From assembly GCA_029339505.1 (NCBI GenBank), contig JAQISU010000033.1:6186001-6250000 (forward strand): a DNA stretch of 64,000 nt, given 5' to 3'. A model generated the notes under the pieces. It was given only the letters and a program-made list of their open reading frames with translations. It made no database searches and was not told where the DNA came from. The first letter of the stretch is position 1. The number at the start of each line of letters is the position of its first letter. Both the position numbers and the translations under genes were made by a program. Below are positions 10,581-22,489 of this stretch, one piece after another. This DNA comes from Unio delphinus (taxonomy: Eukaryota; Mollusca; Bivalvia; Unionida; Unionidae).

Positions 10581-12003
10581 GAGTATAATAACAATGGCAA
10601 CATCGCAAGAACTACTTCAACGAATAGCAAAAAGTACAACCCCAGTGAAAACCAGCATGATCTCAATAACCTCAACGAATCCTGAATTCAGTGTGAATTT
10701 CCCCACTGCGATTCCCGTGAAAGAAATAGCGTTAGCAAAGTTACGAGTGTATCACAGTTGGCCTAATATTAGGTCGGTAGCATTTGGTGGTCAACAACCG
10801 AATAATTCCTTGGTGTTTGCCAGTAAAAATAAACCCAACAGTGAACCAGACTGGAATGTTGTTTCGCTACCATCAGGGTCTTACTAAATCGAACAAATCA
10901 ATGATGAATTACAACGCAGAATAAAATCAATTACTGGAAAAGAATCGAAAATCGCTATAACAGTTCACGAGCCGATGTTATCATCTGCAAGTCGTAGATA
11001 TCTATCAGAGTTCTATCAGGACAATACTGGGTTGGCCTGAAAATCCACCTCAGGCATCTTATCAAATACCAGAACCTAAAAAATCTGATTATGTTACGGA
11101 TATACAATCGTATCATGAAATCAACCCATCATATCGAGACGATTTATCTGATATAAAAAAATACAAGATTAACTGATAGATTCATATTTATCGATAACAA
11201 TAATATGCAATGGGATTTTGTTTTTGAGAAAACTCCTGATTCATCCATTACCTTTGTATTCATTTTAAATAACATAACATAATTTATTATTTTAAAGAGA
11301 TTAATCAATTACATAGAACGCAGCTAAAACGACTACGACGGAGTTTCCAGGAGCATCTCTCGGATATAACATGGCCACGTGATGAGATCATAAAATGTGT
11401 TAGAATATTAAATCAGCTTGTATCTGACATGGAATATATCAACAAACGAATAATTCAAGTAATATAATTAATGATAAGAACGGAGATAAACAAAAATTCC
11501 TAACCGGTTACAATATCACAGAAGCTGATTTCTCCGATTTCAAGTTTCTTGGGTATAACGCAAATGAACTAAAAAAATATGTTAATGATCTTATTCAAGA
11601 AAACTTTTCTCTGATACTCGCCGAATGGAAGAAAATAACACAACAACAAACAACAATCCTCAAGTATAATAATGACCCAGACGGAGGCGGGCGGCATATC
11701 ACTCCTCGAAACGTCAATATATCCTCGATGATTGCATTGAATTTAGTATGTGATGTTATCGAAGGAAGCTATCAAATAAATCTCGAAAGATCGAATTAAG
11801 CCCAGTAGGGATATATTTTATATTCATTTGCACCAACAGCTCCGCCTGGGTTTCTAATCATTGAAGATCCAACTAATCCAGTCTATATGCGATGTCATAA
11901 TGATTCATTAACGAGAATTAATTTCATACTCACTGACCAATCCAATAATCTGACTGATTTACAAGGTGAGGTTTTACAAATTAGTCTGTTTGTAAAGTCG
12001 TAG
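10579..12003 (+). pseudogene. Virion-structural-type protein of the virus-like block, fragmented
   Basis: The frame from ATG 10579 reads ISITSTNPEFSVNFPTAIPV and IALAKLRVYHSWPNI, then SLPSGSY directly before a TAA at 10885. The same frame continues past it (IEQINDELQRRIKSITG) to TGA 11038. After a disordered stretch, coding resumes near 11480 (YNITEADFSDFKFLGYNAN) and reaches MIALNLVCDVIEGSYQIN. A last piece from about 11815 has APPGFLIIEDP and INFILTDQSNNLTDLQGEV before TAG 12001. This order matches, from memory, a conserved beta-rich protein of metazoan Polinton-like elements whose N-terminus reads like LETYYSFPNI and whose C-terminus carries LTDQNxNxLDLRGE. It may be a penton or minor capsid protein; that is inference. 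At least three disruptions. Confidence 0.55.
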
Positions 12004-12009
12004 CGACTT
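11995..12009. terminator. Hairpin overlapping the last stop codon of the virus-like block
   Basis: AAGTCG, TAG, CGACTT is a perfect inverted repeat whose loop is the stop codon. It may be a chance palindrome or a 3'-end signal; no T-run follows. Confidence 0.25.
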
Positions 12010-12056
12010 CATCATAAATGATTTTCATCGTTAATTGCTAGCAATTTCAAGGAATT

Positions 12057-12183
12057 TTAACCCCATAGCAGCAGAGGGGCGCGACAACGACTTTGGCGTC
12101 TTTTCTTTGCAATTTACAAGGAAGCCTCAGTTTGCCAAATGGACGCCTCTAGAAGTTGGTCTGTTCGCCCCCTCTGCTGTTAA
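12057..12183. mobile_element. Possible TTAA-flanked MITE
   Basis: A TTAA at 12057 and another at 12180 flank a 119-bp segment whose ends are imperfect inverted copies: AGCAGAGGGGCG near the left end, and CGCCCCCTCTGCT near the right. TTAA target duplication is typical of piggyBac-type elements. It lies at the junction between the virus-like block and the gypsy remnant. The outermost bases do not match well, so this is tentative. Confidence 0.35.
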
Positions 12184-12842
12184 AGGATTTTGGCAAATTC
12201 CATTAACGGAAAGAGCAAAGGAAATTTCGGCATTCTTGACTCCAGATGGACTTTACCAATATAAAGTAATTCCATTTGGGTCGAAAGGGTCGCCAAGTAC
12301 TTTTCAACATCTTATGACTGATCACCTTTGGTCTGGATAACTGATGCTTCCATCGATGATATCATCATCTGCAATGACACCTGGAAAGAACATTTAGCAT
12401 TAATTTGAAAATTCTTTGACACACTCATTGATTCAAATTGAACAGTGATTTCTGCTGTGGTAGTGTAACTTAAATAGGACATAACGTGGGGGCATGGACA
12501 AGTTAATTGTATAGATGCTAATGTTGATGCTGTCTCCAAATCACCCGTGCCTGTTAATAAAGAGCAAATAATGTGATTTTTAGGTATGGCTAGGTACTAT
12601 CAAAAATTTAGTTCAAATTTGTCTAATTGCTGAACCCATGGCAAAATTAAGTAAGTTTATTTGGACTGAAAAATGTGATGAGGCTTTTGAAAAGTTAAAG
12701 CCATGCTTAAAAGCATTCTAGTTATTGCAGCTCCAAATTTCAGCCACTAAGGTGGAGTTTATTGTTAAAAAAATATAATCTTGACATTAGGGACACTAAG
12801 GGAAAAGTTGATTTAATAGCAGATGCACTTTCTTGTGTGTAG
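12184..12842 (+). pseudogene. Degenerate Ty3/gypsy reverse transcriptase/RNase H remnant
   Basis: The start reads KGFWQIPLTERAKEISAF, LTPDGLYQYKVIPFG and KGSPSTFQHLM, nearly the same as the RT of the 56-62 kb element. Further on, shifted frames give scraps of the YIDD region (SIDDIIICNDT), the thumb (WTEKCDEAFEKLK) and a terminal DALSCV ending at TAG 12840. The N-terminal half of RT is missing and the RNase H core is largely deleted. It is followed by a poly-purine tract and an LTR, so this is the 3' end of a decayed relative of the same family. Confidence 0.75.
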
Positions 12843-12967
12843 AAATGTATTATATCCTATATGTATATTGTTTTTAATTCATCAGAGTACTTCTTATATT
12901 TTTCTTAAACCTCATGAATAATTAATCTGTGGTAAAAATAAAGCTTTATCATACAAATCTTTTTTCT

Positions 12968-14826
12968 TTGGGGGGGGGAGTGTTACATATATATGATTTA
13001 ATATATATATTTATTTTAGTTTAATTGTTTGTCAGTTTTAAATATAAAAAACTTAATTACATATTATTGTATAGGTTGGCCTTTTTCAGTTTGGGGTTTG
13101 GGTGCTCCTAATATTATTTAAATTAATACAGATGACCCACTCTGGCTTGCTTTTGTCAGAAATTGAAGTAGTGACAGAGATGCAAAGCTCCAAGCCCCCA
13201 ATTAGCGGTACCGACAGTTAAATTAATGAATATACAAAATATGAAATTCACATAACAACAATTTAATATAATTCAATAACAGTCATCTCTCAAATACAAT
13301 TCAACTAAAGCCCTATCACTCGATCAAGTGATGGTTAATTTCATCCTTTGAATTAGTGTGTTAAACTTTCCTCCTGTCCCGAGTTCCTACTTGTCTGTAT
13401 GATTCTTCCTTTATCTTTTCCTTTGTCTCCCTCCATTCTTCCTTTGAACTTCTCCCTCCATTCTTCCTTCTTTGTCTCAGAGACTTGGACCAACTTCACT
13501 GTGGTAATTCCCTCTGGTCCTTAAAAGCTTCTGTACTGAAGCTCCTTCTTATTCCCAGAATAAATAATTTTCCTGCCGATATCGAATGATGTCGGAGTAG
13601 CTTATTTTTCCTTAATCCACCAGATGATCTTAGCACCACTGAAATTTACTTCTCAAGATAATAGATTGAAACTTGCGATTCTAATGTATGGCCACGCCAT
13701 GCTTCATATAATGATCAGACATCGTCCCTCCCAACAGTCTGTCAGGCTGGTTTACAACCCTCTTTGATGCTCCCTTGTTCCGAACAAAGAAATCCACCAC
13801 TTACCTGTGATAAATGTCACTAGCTTTATGGCTATATCAATTAACTGGTTGGACATCCTTGTTCGCCGAATTGACCTTCATACATTTTGACAGCGCGAAA
13901 TTATAGCCTCAGAGTCTAACATATACATGTTGAAATCTGGTTAATTCTTACAACGTGACAGTTATTATAATGTAAATATATTCACTAGAGGCCATTGTGT
14001 TTTTTTTTATAAAGAAAATCAGTTGACCTGAATTATTTTTTATTAAACAATTCATGTTGACCTAGATCCTGACCTTGATTGATGGTTAGTGGCAGCCACG
14101 TAAACAGGTTTTATTTTAATTTAAAAATGATTGCTTATTGTCAGGATCAAGATGGGACTAGGGAATTAGAATTAAATAACTCATTTATTACTGTATTCTT
14201 AAAGTAAAATGATTTGTTGTTGTCAGGGTCTTGTTAGGAGTATGTAATATAAACACAGTCACTTTTTTTCTCGCGTTCACAATTTGGGGATTTTTTTAAT
14301 CAATGTAGTAGAGTACAATATAATGTTTGGTTTAGTGAACTGTTCTCAGTTTATTTTATAGCTTTTACACCTGATGTTAAGTCATTTTCTTTTGTTGGTG
14401 TCAGTTTTTGAATACATGTTAACTTTTCTTCACTTCATATGGATTTTAAGGGATTGATTTGTATTTCTGGAAATATTTGATGTGCTCATACAGAATTCTT
14501 GGACAAAAGACACTTTATCACAATTGTATTCAGATTTCCAGCACCGGAGTGTTAAATACATGTACTGTGTTTCTACAAGAAACTGTAGACAAGCACAGTA
14601 CAGACTTCAGCATATTTCATCGTCTACCATCTTGGATTTTCCATCAGGACTCAAAGTTGAATTCATTTGAACAATTCATTACCAGGACTTTTGTAATTTA
14701 ATTCGTGGAATATTTTTTTTAGTACTTTTGGATTTGATTTTTAAACTGTCAGTTCTTATTCAATTTCTACAAGCTTGTTGTTTTCACTTTTTCTGTGATG
14801 CTGTTTTAGAACCTATTCACGTAACT
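12968..14826 (+). mobile_element. Polypurine tract and 3' LTR of the degenerate gypsy element
   Basis: A G-rich tract (GGGGGGGGGAG) ends at 12980, and the next base starts TGTTACATATAT, matching the TGTTAAAGTATA start of the LTR at 61315. The right end (TACAAGCTTGTTGTTTTCAC, then CTATTCACGTAAC) matches the right end of that LTR. Inside, ACCATCTTGGAT, GAACAATTCATTACCAGGACTTT and similar blocks also align. At about 1850 bp it is more than twice as long as the 786-bp LTR downstream. The unmatched middle (about 13,100-13,960) probably holds a nested insertion. Confidence 0.55.
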
Positions 14827-15589
14827 CATATAATACAGGATTAGTCCTATCTAAATTTTGAGTTGATCCAGGTATCTGGCTATAAGATTTTTTTAGCACT
14901 GTATGGTCTTAAAAAAAGAGTGAAAACTATAAAAAAAATTTAATACTCAAATAATTTATTTCCTTGGTGAACAAATTAATACTTTGAAAAAGACCGTACC
15001 TTCTTGTGAATTAAATCCCAAATAGTCCTAAAAGTTCTACCACAAGTCCAAATGTACAGATTATTCCAAATGAATCCAGTTGTGAATGAATTCCAATTAT
15101 GAATATGTTTATGTGCCACTAGACTTGAATAGTGTTTGTGATGTGCAATAGTCTTGATGTGTCACAACGATATAAGCCAAACAATGCTTGAATGGATTCA
15201 TAATAATTCAAAATTAATGAATTTGTCTGAAAATAAATAAGTGCTTTGTAATTCCAGTGAATTGTGTGAACAAATATTCTCAGATTAAAACTGAACATAG
15301 CAATAATACATATCTAACTTTGGATGTTAAGATATGTATGAACAATTCTTATATAATCAACTTTAATATAAATCTTGAGACACAATTTGAGAACTGGGAC
15401 AAGTGTCAAAGGTTCATTTCCAGAACATTAAACAATTTCATATAGGTCACCACTACTCTCTCACTTCTTAATTGAAATTTACATGAAATTGTAAGCAGAA
15501 ATTGTTTCTAGAAACTTATGAGGTCAAAGTCAAAGTTGTATCTAGAACTCAAATCTAATTAAACATTTACCCCACACCACATTAGATAT
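14827..15589. other. Non-coding stretch, nothing recognised
   Basis: AT-rich sequence with no supported gene. Short open frames are isolated and lack motifs. Confidence 0.4.
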
Positions 15590-15845
15590 GTATTTTGTTT
15601 TTGTAGGGTTTAATGCCCTTTTTTCAGCACATGATAGACTATACATGGCGGCCAGTATTATTGGTGGAGGAAGAAACCAGGAAAACCTCCGGAAAGAACC
15701 ACCGACCCACGAGAAGCTACTAGCAAGCTTTCTCACATAACTATATTAGCCGAATCTCAGACTTGAACCCACGCAGACAGAGATGAGATGGCAGTGATCC
15801 ATAATGGAGAGCGCTTTAGACCACTTGGCCACTCAGGGCCCCAGT
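15590..15845 (-). repeat. tRNA-derived SINE-like repeat, best copy
   Basis: Read on the minus strand from 15845, it starts with a tRNA-like head: TGGCCAAGTGGTCTAAAG resembles a pol III A box, and GGGTTCAAGTCTGAG a B box. A body follows with CACCAATAATACTGGCCGCC and ends in CATTAAACCCTACAAAAA. Diverged copies of the body occur at about 17,050, 22,490, 42,290 and 49,085, all in the same orientation. The head is not a functional tRNA (no acceptor stem pairing or CCA context was found). Such SINEs are common in molluscs, but the family was not assigned. Confidence 0.6.
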
Positions 15846-16510
15846 TGTAGCAAAGCATATGTGCATACTATACTTATATGTCAGGTGATTTCATGTGTCA
15901 TGACAAATGTATTGGGCAGGATATTGGATCTAGTGAAGGCACATAACGGGTAATGCTGCAGATGACATTGAAATTCATTTATATTTATGCCATACACAAT
16001 ACAAAATCAATATTATTTTGGTCATTTAACAACACCTTATCAAGTACATGTAATAAACAATTGGTTATGACTGCTCAATCATATTGATTGTAACTGCTTG
16101 AGGCAATCAAATTAAAATTAAATCACAATATCTTTCATTAATTGCAACATGTGATTTGGTGGTTGCTAATGGAAACTTTCTTGTTTTCCATATTGATTGA
16201 CCCAGGTCCCATTCCAGTCATTGCAGGAATATCAATTGGTATTAACAGTGAGTTCTTTGTTACCAACAAAGACCATCTTGGCCTTGGGACTGAAACAGGA
16301 AACATTCAAAAGAAAAATTGTGTTGCATGCCAACCAAGGTCAAATGAATCGCAAAGACTGTAAGCAATTATTCCCATGAGAGATAGATTTAAAGAGAGGC
16401 AAATATACTTTCAGAAACAGTGAGAAAGAAATATTTACTAAAGTATTATAATTGTAGATTTCATTCATTTTTTTAGGCAGAAAATATCAACTTGACATTT
16501 CTTTTTTCAG
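15846..16510. other. Sequence upstream of the ankyrin exon, no gene supported
   Basis: Contains an open frame at 16142-16363 without recognisable motifs and a pyrimidine-rich TTTCTTTTTTCAG acceptor at its right end. No upstream GABP-beta exon was found here. Confidence 0.4.
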
Positions 16511-16707
16511 CCTGGGATATCACCATTACATTTTGCAGCTCAGTTTGGGCATCTTAGCACAGCCGAGGTTTTATTTGGGCTGGAATAAGCAGACATGCAT
16601 GAACAAAAGTTGACAGGACCCCTCTGCATGTAGCTGCACAGGAGGGACATGCTGAAATAGTGCAGCTTCTTTTACAACATTCTGCAGACATAGATGCCAA
16701 AGATATG
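16511..16707 (+). pseudogene. GABP-beta-like ankyrin-repeat exon, frameshifted with stop
   Basis: The segment is bounded by TTTTTTCAG| and GATATG|GTATGT, so it keeps both splice sites. It reads GISPLHFAAQFGHLSTAEVL in the first frame. It then needs a one-base shift to read AGISRHA, and hits a TGA where the family has Arg (CGA to TGA). After that [20 protein letters not shown] runs on, ending in ADIDAKDM at the donor. The order matches the second and third ankyrin repeats of GA-binding protein beta (GABPB), a nuclear partner of the ETS factor GABP-alpha. One frameshift plus one CpG-type nonsense change indicates a decayed, intron-containing duplicate, not a processed copy. No neighbouring GABPB exons were recognised. 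Confidence 0.65.
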
Positions 16708-17049
16708 GTATGTTTTGATTTGTCAGCACTTTTATTCAGTTGTTATTTGGGGGGTATTCTAAAGTTGTACTTTTAAAAATAGACCCTATCTTTCAATGTT
16801 TACCAGATTAATAGCTTTGATTAATTTTTATACTACTGATACTATTTATGTACCTATTAAGTACACCAATACTAAAAAGTTTAATGTGGGCAGATAAGAT
16901 TCCTATATTTTATATAGATTCATACAAAGTCTCTTTTTTGTTGTTGATATCCCATTTCTTTTGTCCATTATTTTTTGTCAAATACCTTAAATATCCAAAG
17001 TTTCTCTTCCTATCAGAAATGTGATGTTGGAAATTTATTTCTCTGTTGT
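16708..17049. other. Non-coding stretch after the ankyrin exon
   Basis: Intron-like AT-rich sequence with no motif seen. Confidence 0.4.
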
Positions 17050-17205
17050 TGTCTTAATGGTTTAATGTCATTTTTCAGCACATTATAGACTATGCATGGC
17101 GTCATGTATAATTGGTAGAAGTAGAAGCAGGGAAAACCCAATTTGAACCACAAACTAGTAGGAATCTACTTGCAAGCTTCTCACATAATCACATTGCCTG
17201 ATATA
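17050..17205 (-). repeat. SINE-like repeat, diverged copy
   Basis: TTTAATGTCATTTTTCAGCA, then CTATGCATGGCGTCA, AGGGAAAACC and TCTACTTGCAAGCTTCTCAC align with the body of the repeat at 15,590. The tRNA-like head is lost. Confidence 0.45.
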
Positions 17206-20200
17206 TTTCTGTGAGGAAAACATAGTTTGATTACTTTGGGATAACTCTCTGTCTCTGATATCACTGAAACTAGCCCTACCAGAAAGACAAAACAAAACTC
17301 TTTCTTTCTATAAGTGAAGCAACTCATACAGGTTAATTTCCTTTCCTACTTGCTTGGTGGTTACCTTTAAAACTGATGGTGCCACTTCTTCTGGCATGCT
17401 GTAAGGATATCCTCCATAGGATCCATTTAATCTTGTCCTTAAATTTCATCTTTTATTTTTATATTAAGTCAAAATCTTTTATATGCAACACTTTTTAAAA
17501 ATTTATTCATAGTTTTGGCAATTATTGTACTCTTTGTAATTGTCACCTTTGATTTCAGTTGGTAGATTTTTTGGGCATTGTACTTAGCAGCTATTACACT
17601 TCATTGTTGTTTCAGTTTATTTGTATTTGATATATGCACTTATCTGCTTTTCTTCATCACCGAGGTGACAGCCAAGTACAAGAATCATAAATGATTTAAG
17701 ATTGTGGAGGAATTGCATGATGATATGTTTGTGCTTACATTTACTTGTTAGCCACACATCGTGACATGTAATGTGTGTGTGCTTTCATTGGAAATACTCG
17801 GCTCATGCTGCAATATAACATAACAATATGCTTAACATTCATCGCATATGAGAATCGTTGATTGAGATGCCACTTCCACAATTTAGTTTTCTCTCAGAAC
17901 ACATGGTTCATGCAACCTTGGAGTGTACTTCCAAAAATTGCAAATAAGTATTTTGTTTAATGGAAAAATCCATGTTACTTTGTTAACTACCTGGGTGGTG
18001 CCATCTGACTTGCCAAACTTGATCTCTTTACTTGTCAATAATATTGGACAAGACATAAATTATTGATAAATTAATATAAAAAAAAGTTAAATATTTTACT
18101 CACTTTCAATATTTTGTATAATGCTTTATAAATACAAGATGATGGTGGCAAAGTTCCATAAGATTTTTTAAAAACAAATTCAATGACATTTGAAGAATAA
18201 AACCAGCTTGGTTAAAATTCAAGTTTTCAAGACAAACCCTCAAATTCAGTGCTTTATCACGTATGAACCATGTGTATCATTTAGTAACCCATCCAGTCTT
18301 TACAGTCTATATCGTGCAATTTAATAATGGTTGATTTGGAAGGGAAATGGTGTTCGATTCCCCAACCCACTCTATAAAGTGATACACTTTTTAAAAGTCA
18401 GCTATGTAAACAAAGTGAACTATTTCTGAAAATCAAACCCTTCAATCAAGAATTCTTGATCTGCTCATGTAACTTCAGCTCAAGTTACATGAGCTTTATG
18501 GGCCAAGATAAAATACATTGTGATGAAATGTCTCAGTTAAAATGAAATTCACTGATTATAACTTACCATCTCACACATTAAGACAATCAGATTATTAACC
18601 TAACGTTTTTTTTGTTTACTTGGTCTATTATGGCACAGCAACAAAACTAGGTTATTTAGTACCAAAACAACTGAAGTGTTGTGCTCAATGACATACCACA
18701 ATAGCCAATTTCAGCTGGTCCAATGGCAGGATGCAAACCTGTATTCAGGAGTCTGGCACTGAATCCACTGAACAATAATAGCTCCTGAACTACATAATTA
18801 GACTGTAATATATATATATCAAACAATGCTGGTTCAAATATTTGGGATTACTCAAAGGCTATTAAGGACCAGAGAAGTATATCTCTAAGGTGGTGGCCTG
18901 ATGGCTATTACACTGATCTCTGGTGCCAAAAGGTCCCATGTTTTGAACTGGGGGGGGGGAAGAAGCTGTTTTTATAAACATTTCTGTTACATTCAATGGT
19001 AGGTATGGTGCTAAATGATGTGCCTTCTATTGGATGAAGATTGTATTCAGTAGTTGTTTTTTTTGCACAAAGTCATGCCATGTGCAGGAAAATGATTCCT
19101 CTCATTGTATTCTGAAATGAACAGGTGCATTTCACTACTAGAGGTTCATTTAACACTCCAGAGTGCACATAAGCACACCTGCCCATAATATTCAAAACAA
19201 AAAATGGGGTAGTAATTTGTATGTAGTCGCAATATGTTAAAGCCAATTTACTCCAACGTCCCATCTTTCAAATGATTTATTATATTCCTTGGCTGTTGCA
19301 GCCATCAAAGTTATACTGTGTTTGAACTTGTTTTTACAATCAATCAATGAACAAAAATGAACAGAAAATCATCGATTAAGTATGGTACAATGTAAGCACA
19401 AATCAGTATCACAGATTAAAACATGTACACTCGTCTTTAATTGTCACAAGCATTTTGATTTAGAAAAATTATATAAAAAAAATTAATTACTTGTAGGCTT
19501 GCTTATAACTAGAGTCCAACCCCAAACAACATAGATCTGCCATTGCATATTGTGAAGGAAGATCAGTGTCTGTGTTGTTTGTTCTACCCAATACAAAACT
19601 ACAAAATTTATATGCTTAATATATGCAAATGATCAGTAATCACATTTTTTTATGCTCCTGCTTATATATATAATAAAACAATAAGATAACCTGTCATGCA
19701 CAAACTGCAATATAAGCTGTCTACATGAACATGTAAATTGTCTACATGGTTGACTGCATGCATCTTGCCTGACAAGACTTGCATTTTGCTGCAGTATATA
19801 GGTAACTGGTCCAATGAACACAAAAGCATCTTGAAATTACTGTAATTAATATTTACTGAGATTGGGACAGAAGACTGGTGTACTTTCCATCTTTAGTAGT
19901 CTTTTACAAATGAGTTAACATTAATTTGGCCAAGTGCCTAATTGAAGTTTATGCAAGTAGAAACATTATCTTGAATGACACAATACATATAATTGAATAT
20001 ATTATAACAGAATTATGTACATCACAAAAAGTAAATACATCATTCTCAATTCATAAATGTAACTGATATACATTCAGTTTGAAAAATAGCATATACATAA
20101 AACAAAGTCAGCATATTTGAAGAAGCATATATTATGCCCCGAGATGAGCTGTTGACATATAACCAAGCAAAGTCACATAACTTGATGGCCCCTGGATATA

Positions 20201-20817
20201 GCATGACCCAAGGACTGGAATAATACAGGAAGAAGGGAAGTATATGAATGTTATATGTTCCAGATAAGATGCAGTAGTTGACAACCAAAAATGGCAATAA
20301 TAAAAAAAATTAATAAATGTCCTACTACATAACCCCATAACCCTTCCCTGTGACATATACCTGGGGCAACAGAGACATTGGAAGAAAGTGAAGTATGGGA
20401 TCATTATTTAAAATGAAATAAGGGATTATTAAAATATTAGAAAAAAGAAAAAGGTGTAATATATTATACTGCAAAAAAAAAAATGAAGCAGGTAAATTAC
20501 TGAGAACAAATGCTGGAAAAATCTTTAAATAAACTTGTCAACAGACATATATACACACACAAATGCTACATGTCCCCATCTCCAAAGAGAAGGGTGGGTA
20601 TAAAAACATATATGTACTCTATTGTCTTTCTCCATACTTATAAAGTATTTTCACTGGTATTCTCATGCAGGTCAAGTTTCCTTCCATCCTTCATCTAGCA
20701 CATTTGCCATATTAAATGCACCCTTTCTGTAAAGGCCACTTTTCTATATCTGCTTTTTTTTTTAAGCCAATCCCTTGGGAGACATTTTCACAGTGGTCAC
20801 TGGGTATGTGAATGACA
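17206..20817. other. Intergenic stretch between the ankyrin pseudoexon and the USP8-like gene end
   Basis: No supported gene on either strand. Includes a G-run near 18950 and scattered open frames without motifs. The 3' UTR of the USP8-like gene should occupy the right end (minus strand, below 20818), but no poly(A) signal was assigned. Confidence 0.4.
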
Positions 20818-20889
20818 CTAGAAAGGTTGTCTAAATTCTGGTGGTGTCAGCTCAATTGATGTATAATACAACACAAAAGCAGCAGATGT
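20818..20889 (-). CDS. USP8-like: USP8-like deubiquitinase, last coding exon
   Basis: The exon follows a TTTTACAG acceptor on the minus strand and encodes TSAAFVLYYTSIELTPPEF and a few more residues before TAG at 20820-20818. The SAAFVLYYTS box is the closing beta strand of the USP catalytic domain, as in vertebrate USP8 (SSAAYILFYTS). The protein ends about 13 residues after the domain, as USP8 does. It joins the previous exon in phase 0. Confidence 0.9.
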   Translation of the reverse strand, partial: TSAAFVLYYTSIELTPPEFRQPF

Positions 20890-21562
20890 CTGTAAAATAA
20901 TATACCATATTTAGTGATATTCACATAGTAAAAGAAAAAAATACTGTACTTAGTTATATTCACAAAGTATTATTTTTTTTAAAAAGGTCTTTTTACTACT
21001 TGAAAAATAATACAACATATTCTATAGAGAAAAATTATGAATAACTATGTATTTAAAACTAGATCAATGTAAACAACTGGCTCATATAAATCTATTGCCT
21101 GCATCTCATCCCTATGATGAGGGAGTTAAGTAAATATTAATGTCTTCACTGAAAACATCTCCAGATCCAAGTCATAAAGGGCAATAACTCTTACAAAATC
21201 AAGACTGCAAACTAAAATATCAGTATGCAGAGCTTCGTCTGATGACCATGCTTTATACCAAGTATCATTGGGTGAGAGATTAAAATGTCAAAGGGGCAAG
21301 CAATGTAGCTTTGCATAATGGGAAAATTAGTAAATTTACATATAACTGCATTGAAATGATCTTCATTTAAAAACTTGCATATGAAAAAATCTAGATTAAT
21401 ATGCTTCTATTTTCAATATGAAGATTTAAATGACATTAGGTTTAAAGGTTGCAATAGCCAAAAGGTACCTAAAATGGAGAAAAGAAATCTGCGTATATTA
21501 ATAAATGATACATGTTTGAATTGAATATTTAACTATAATCTTATTTTAATATCTGCACTGAC

Positions 21563-21651
21563 CTTGACTTCAGATTCTGACATGTCAAACACCTCATGGT
21601 CATCAAATTTGTACCACTTCTGTGTGCATGGATTGCGACAAAAGGCTGTGT
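21563..21651 (-). CDS. USP8-like: USP8-like deubiquitinase, exon with acidic active-site residue
   Basis: Flanked by TTCTTTCAG and AAG|GTCAGT. It completes the Tyr of GGHY from the previous exon and reads TAFCRNPCTQKWYKFDDHEV. The WYKFDDHEV box supplies the third member of the USP catalytic triad (Asp/Asn). Phase 2 in and 0 out match its neighbours. Confidence 0.9.
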
Positions 21652-22489
21652 CTGAAAGAAAAGAATTCCATTATATGCTAAATTGCTCTATGCCATAAAT
21701 CATGTGAATTTGAAAATAAATGCAACCTTGATTCCAAGGTTAATTGACAACACTAATTAAAATTTAAAAAATTAAACTGTTTATGATTACATGAATAATG
21801 TGTCTCACTGAAAGGGAAAAAAAACCACAAACTGAAACAAAGAAACAAGCAAATCAATGAAAAGTACACACTATAATCATTTTGATCCAACTCAAAACTG
21901 TGCACAAAGTAATGCATTCAATCAGAAACATGGTCATTGTCCCCTGCTGCCTCTAACTTAAAGGCTATATGAATTGGAAGAGCATGCTGCACAAAGACAA
22001 TCAGTCTATAAAACAAATTGTCCTTGAAATCAATAAAGTCGATAATTTTGTTAACTACACAGCTTGGCAATTAATAAGACTGAAAACAATAACATATGAA
22101 TTAAAGTTTTAACAGTCTATTACTCTTTTTTACATCAATTAATGGATAGAATCAAATTTTGTAAATTATGGCCCAAATCTGCTCATTAAAATATGATGCC
22201 ATTCTAAACTGGTCATGGGCCTCAACTTGATTACCTAACATCCTGATAAAAATTTTAGTAGCAAAGGTTTGAAAAATCAGACAAAAAGAGCTGTCAAAGG
22301 GCTATAACTTTGTAAAATATCAACACAGCTGTATCATCTCAGCAATCATCTGAGAGCTTGCTTTTCTAATGACTTTCCATTAAGAAGGATTAGCATGAAC
22401 AAGATTTTCAAGATGGCCATAAATGATTTTAGATGGGCAACATTTACATTTCTTACTAACTGATATCAGAAAAGTCTTTTGGTTTACAT

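Noticed and set aside
3938..12003. Family-B DNA polymerase, Polinton integrase or packaging ATPase
   Set aside because: I looked for DTDS/YxDT, DDE and Walker A/B boxes in the block and flanks and found none.
15770..15845. Functional tRNA gene
   Set aside because: Only A and B box-like sequence is present in the head of a dispersed repeat; no complete cloverleaf can be drawn.
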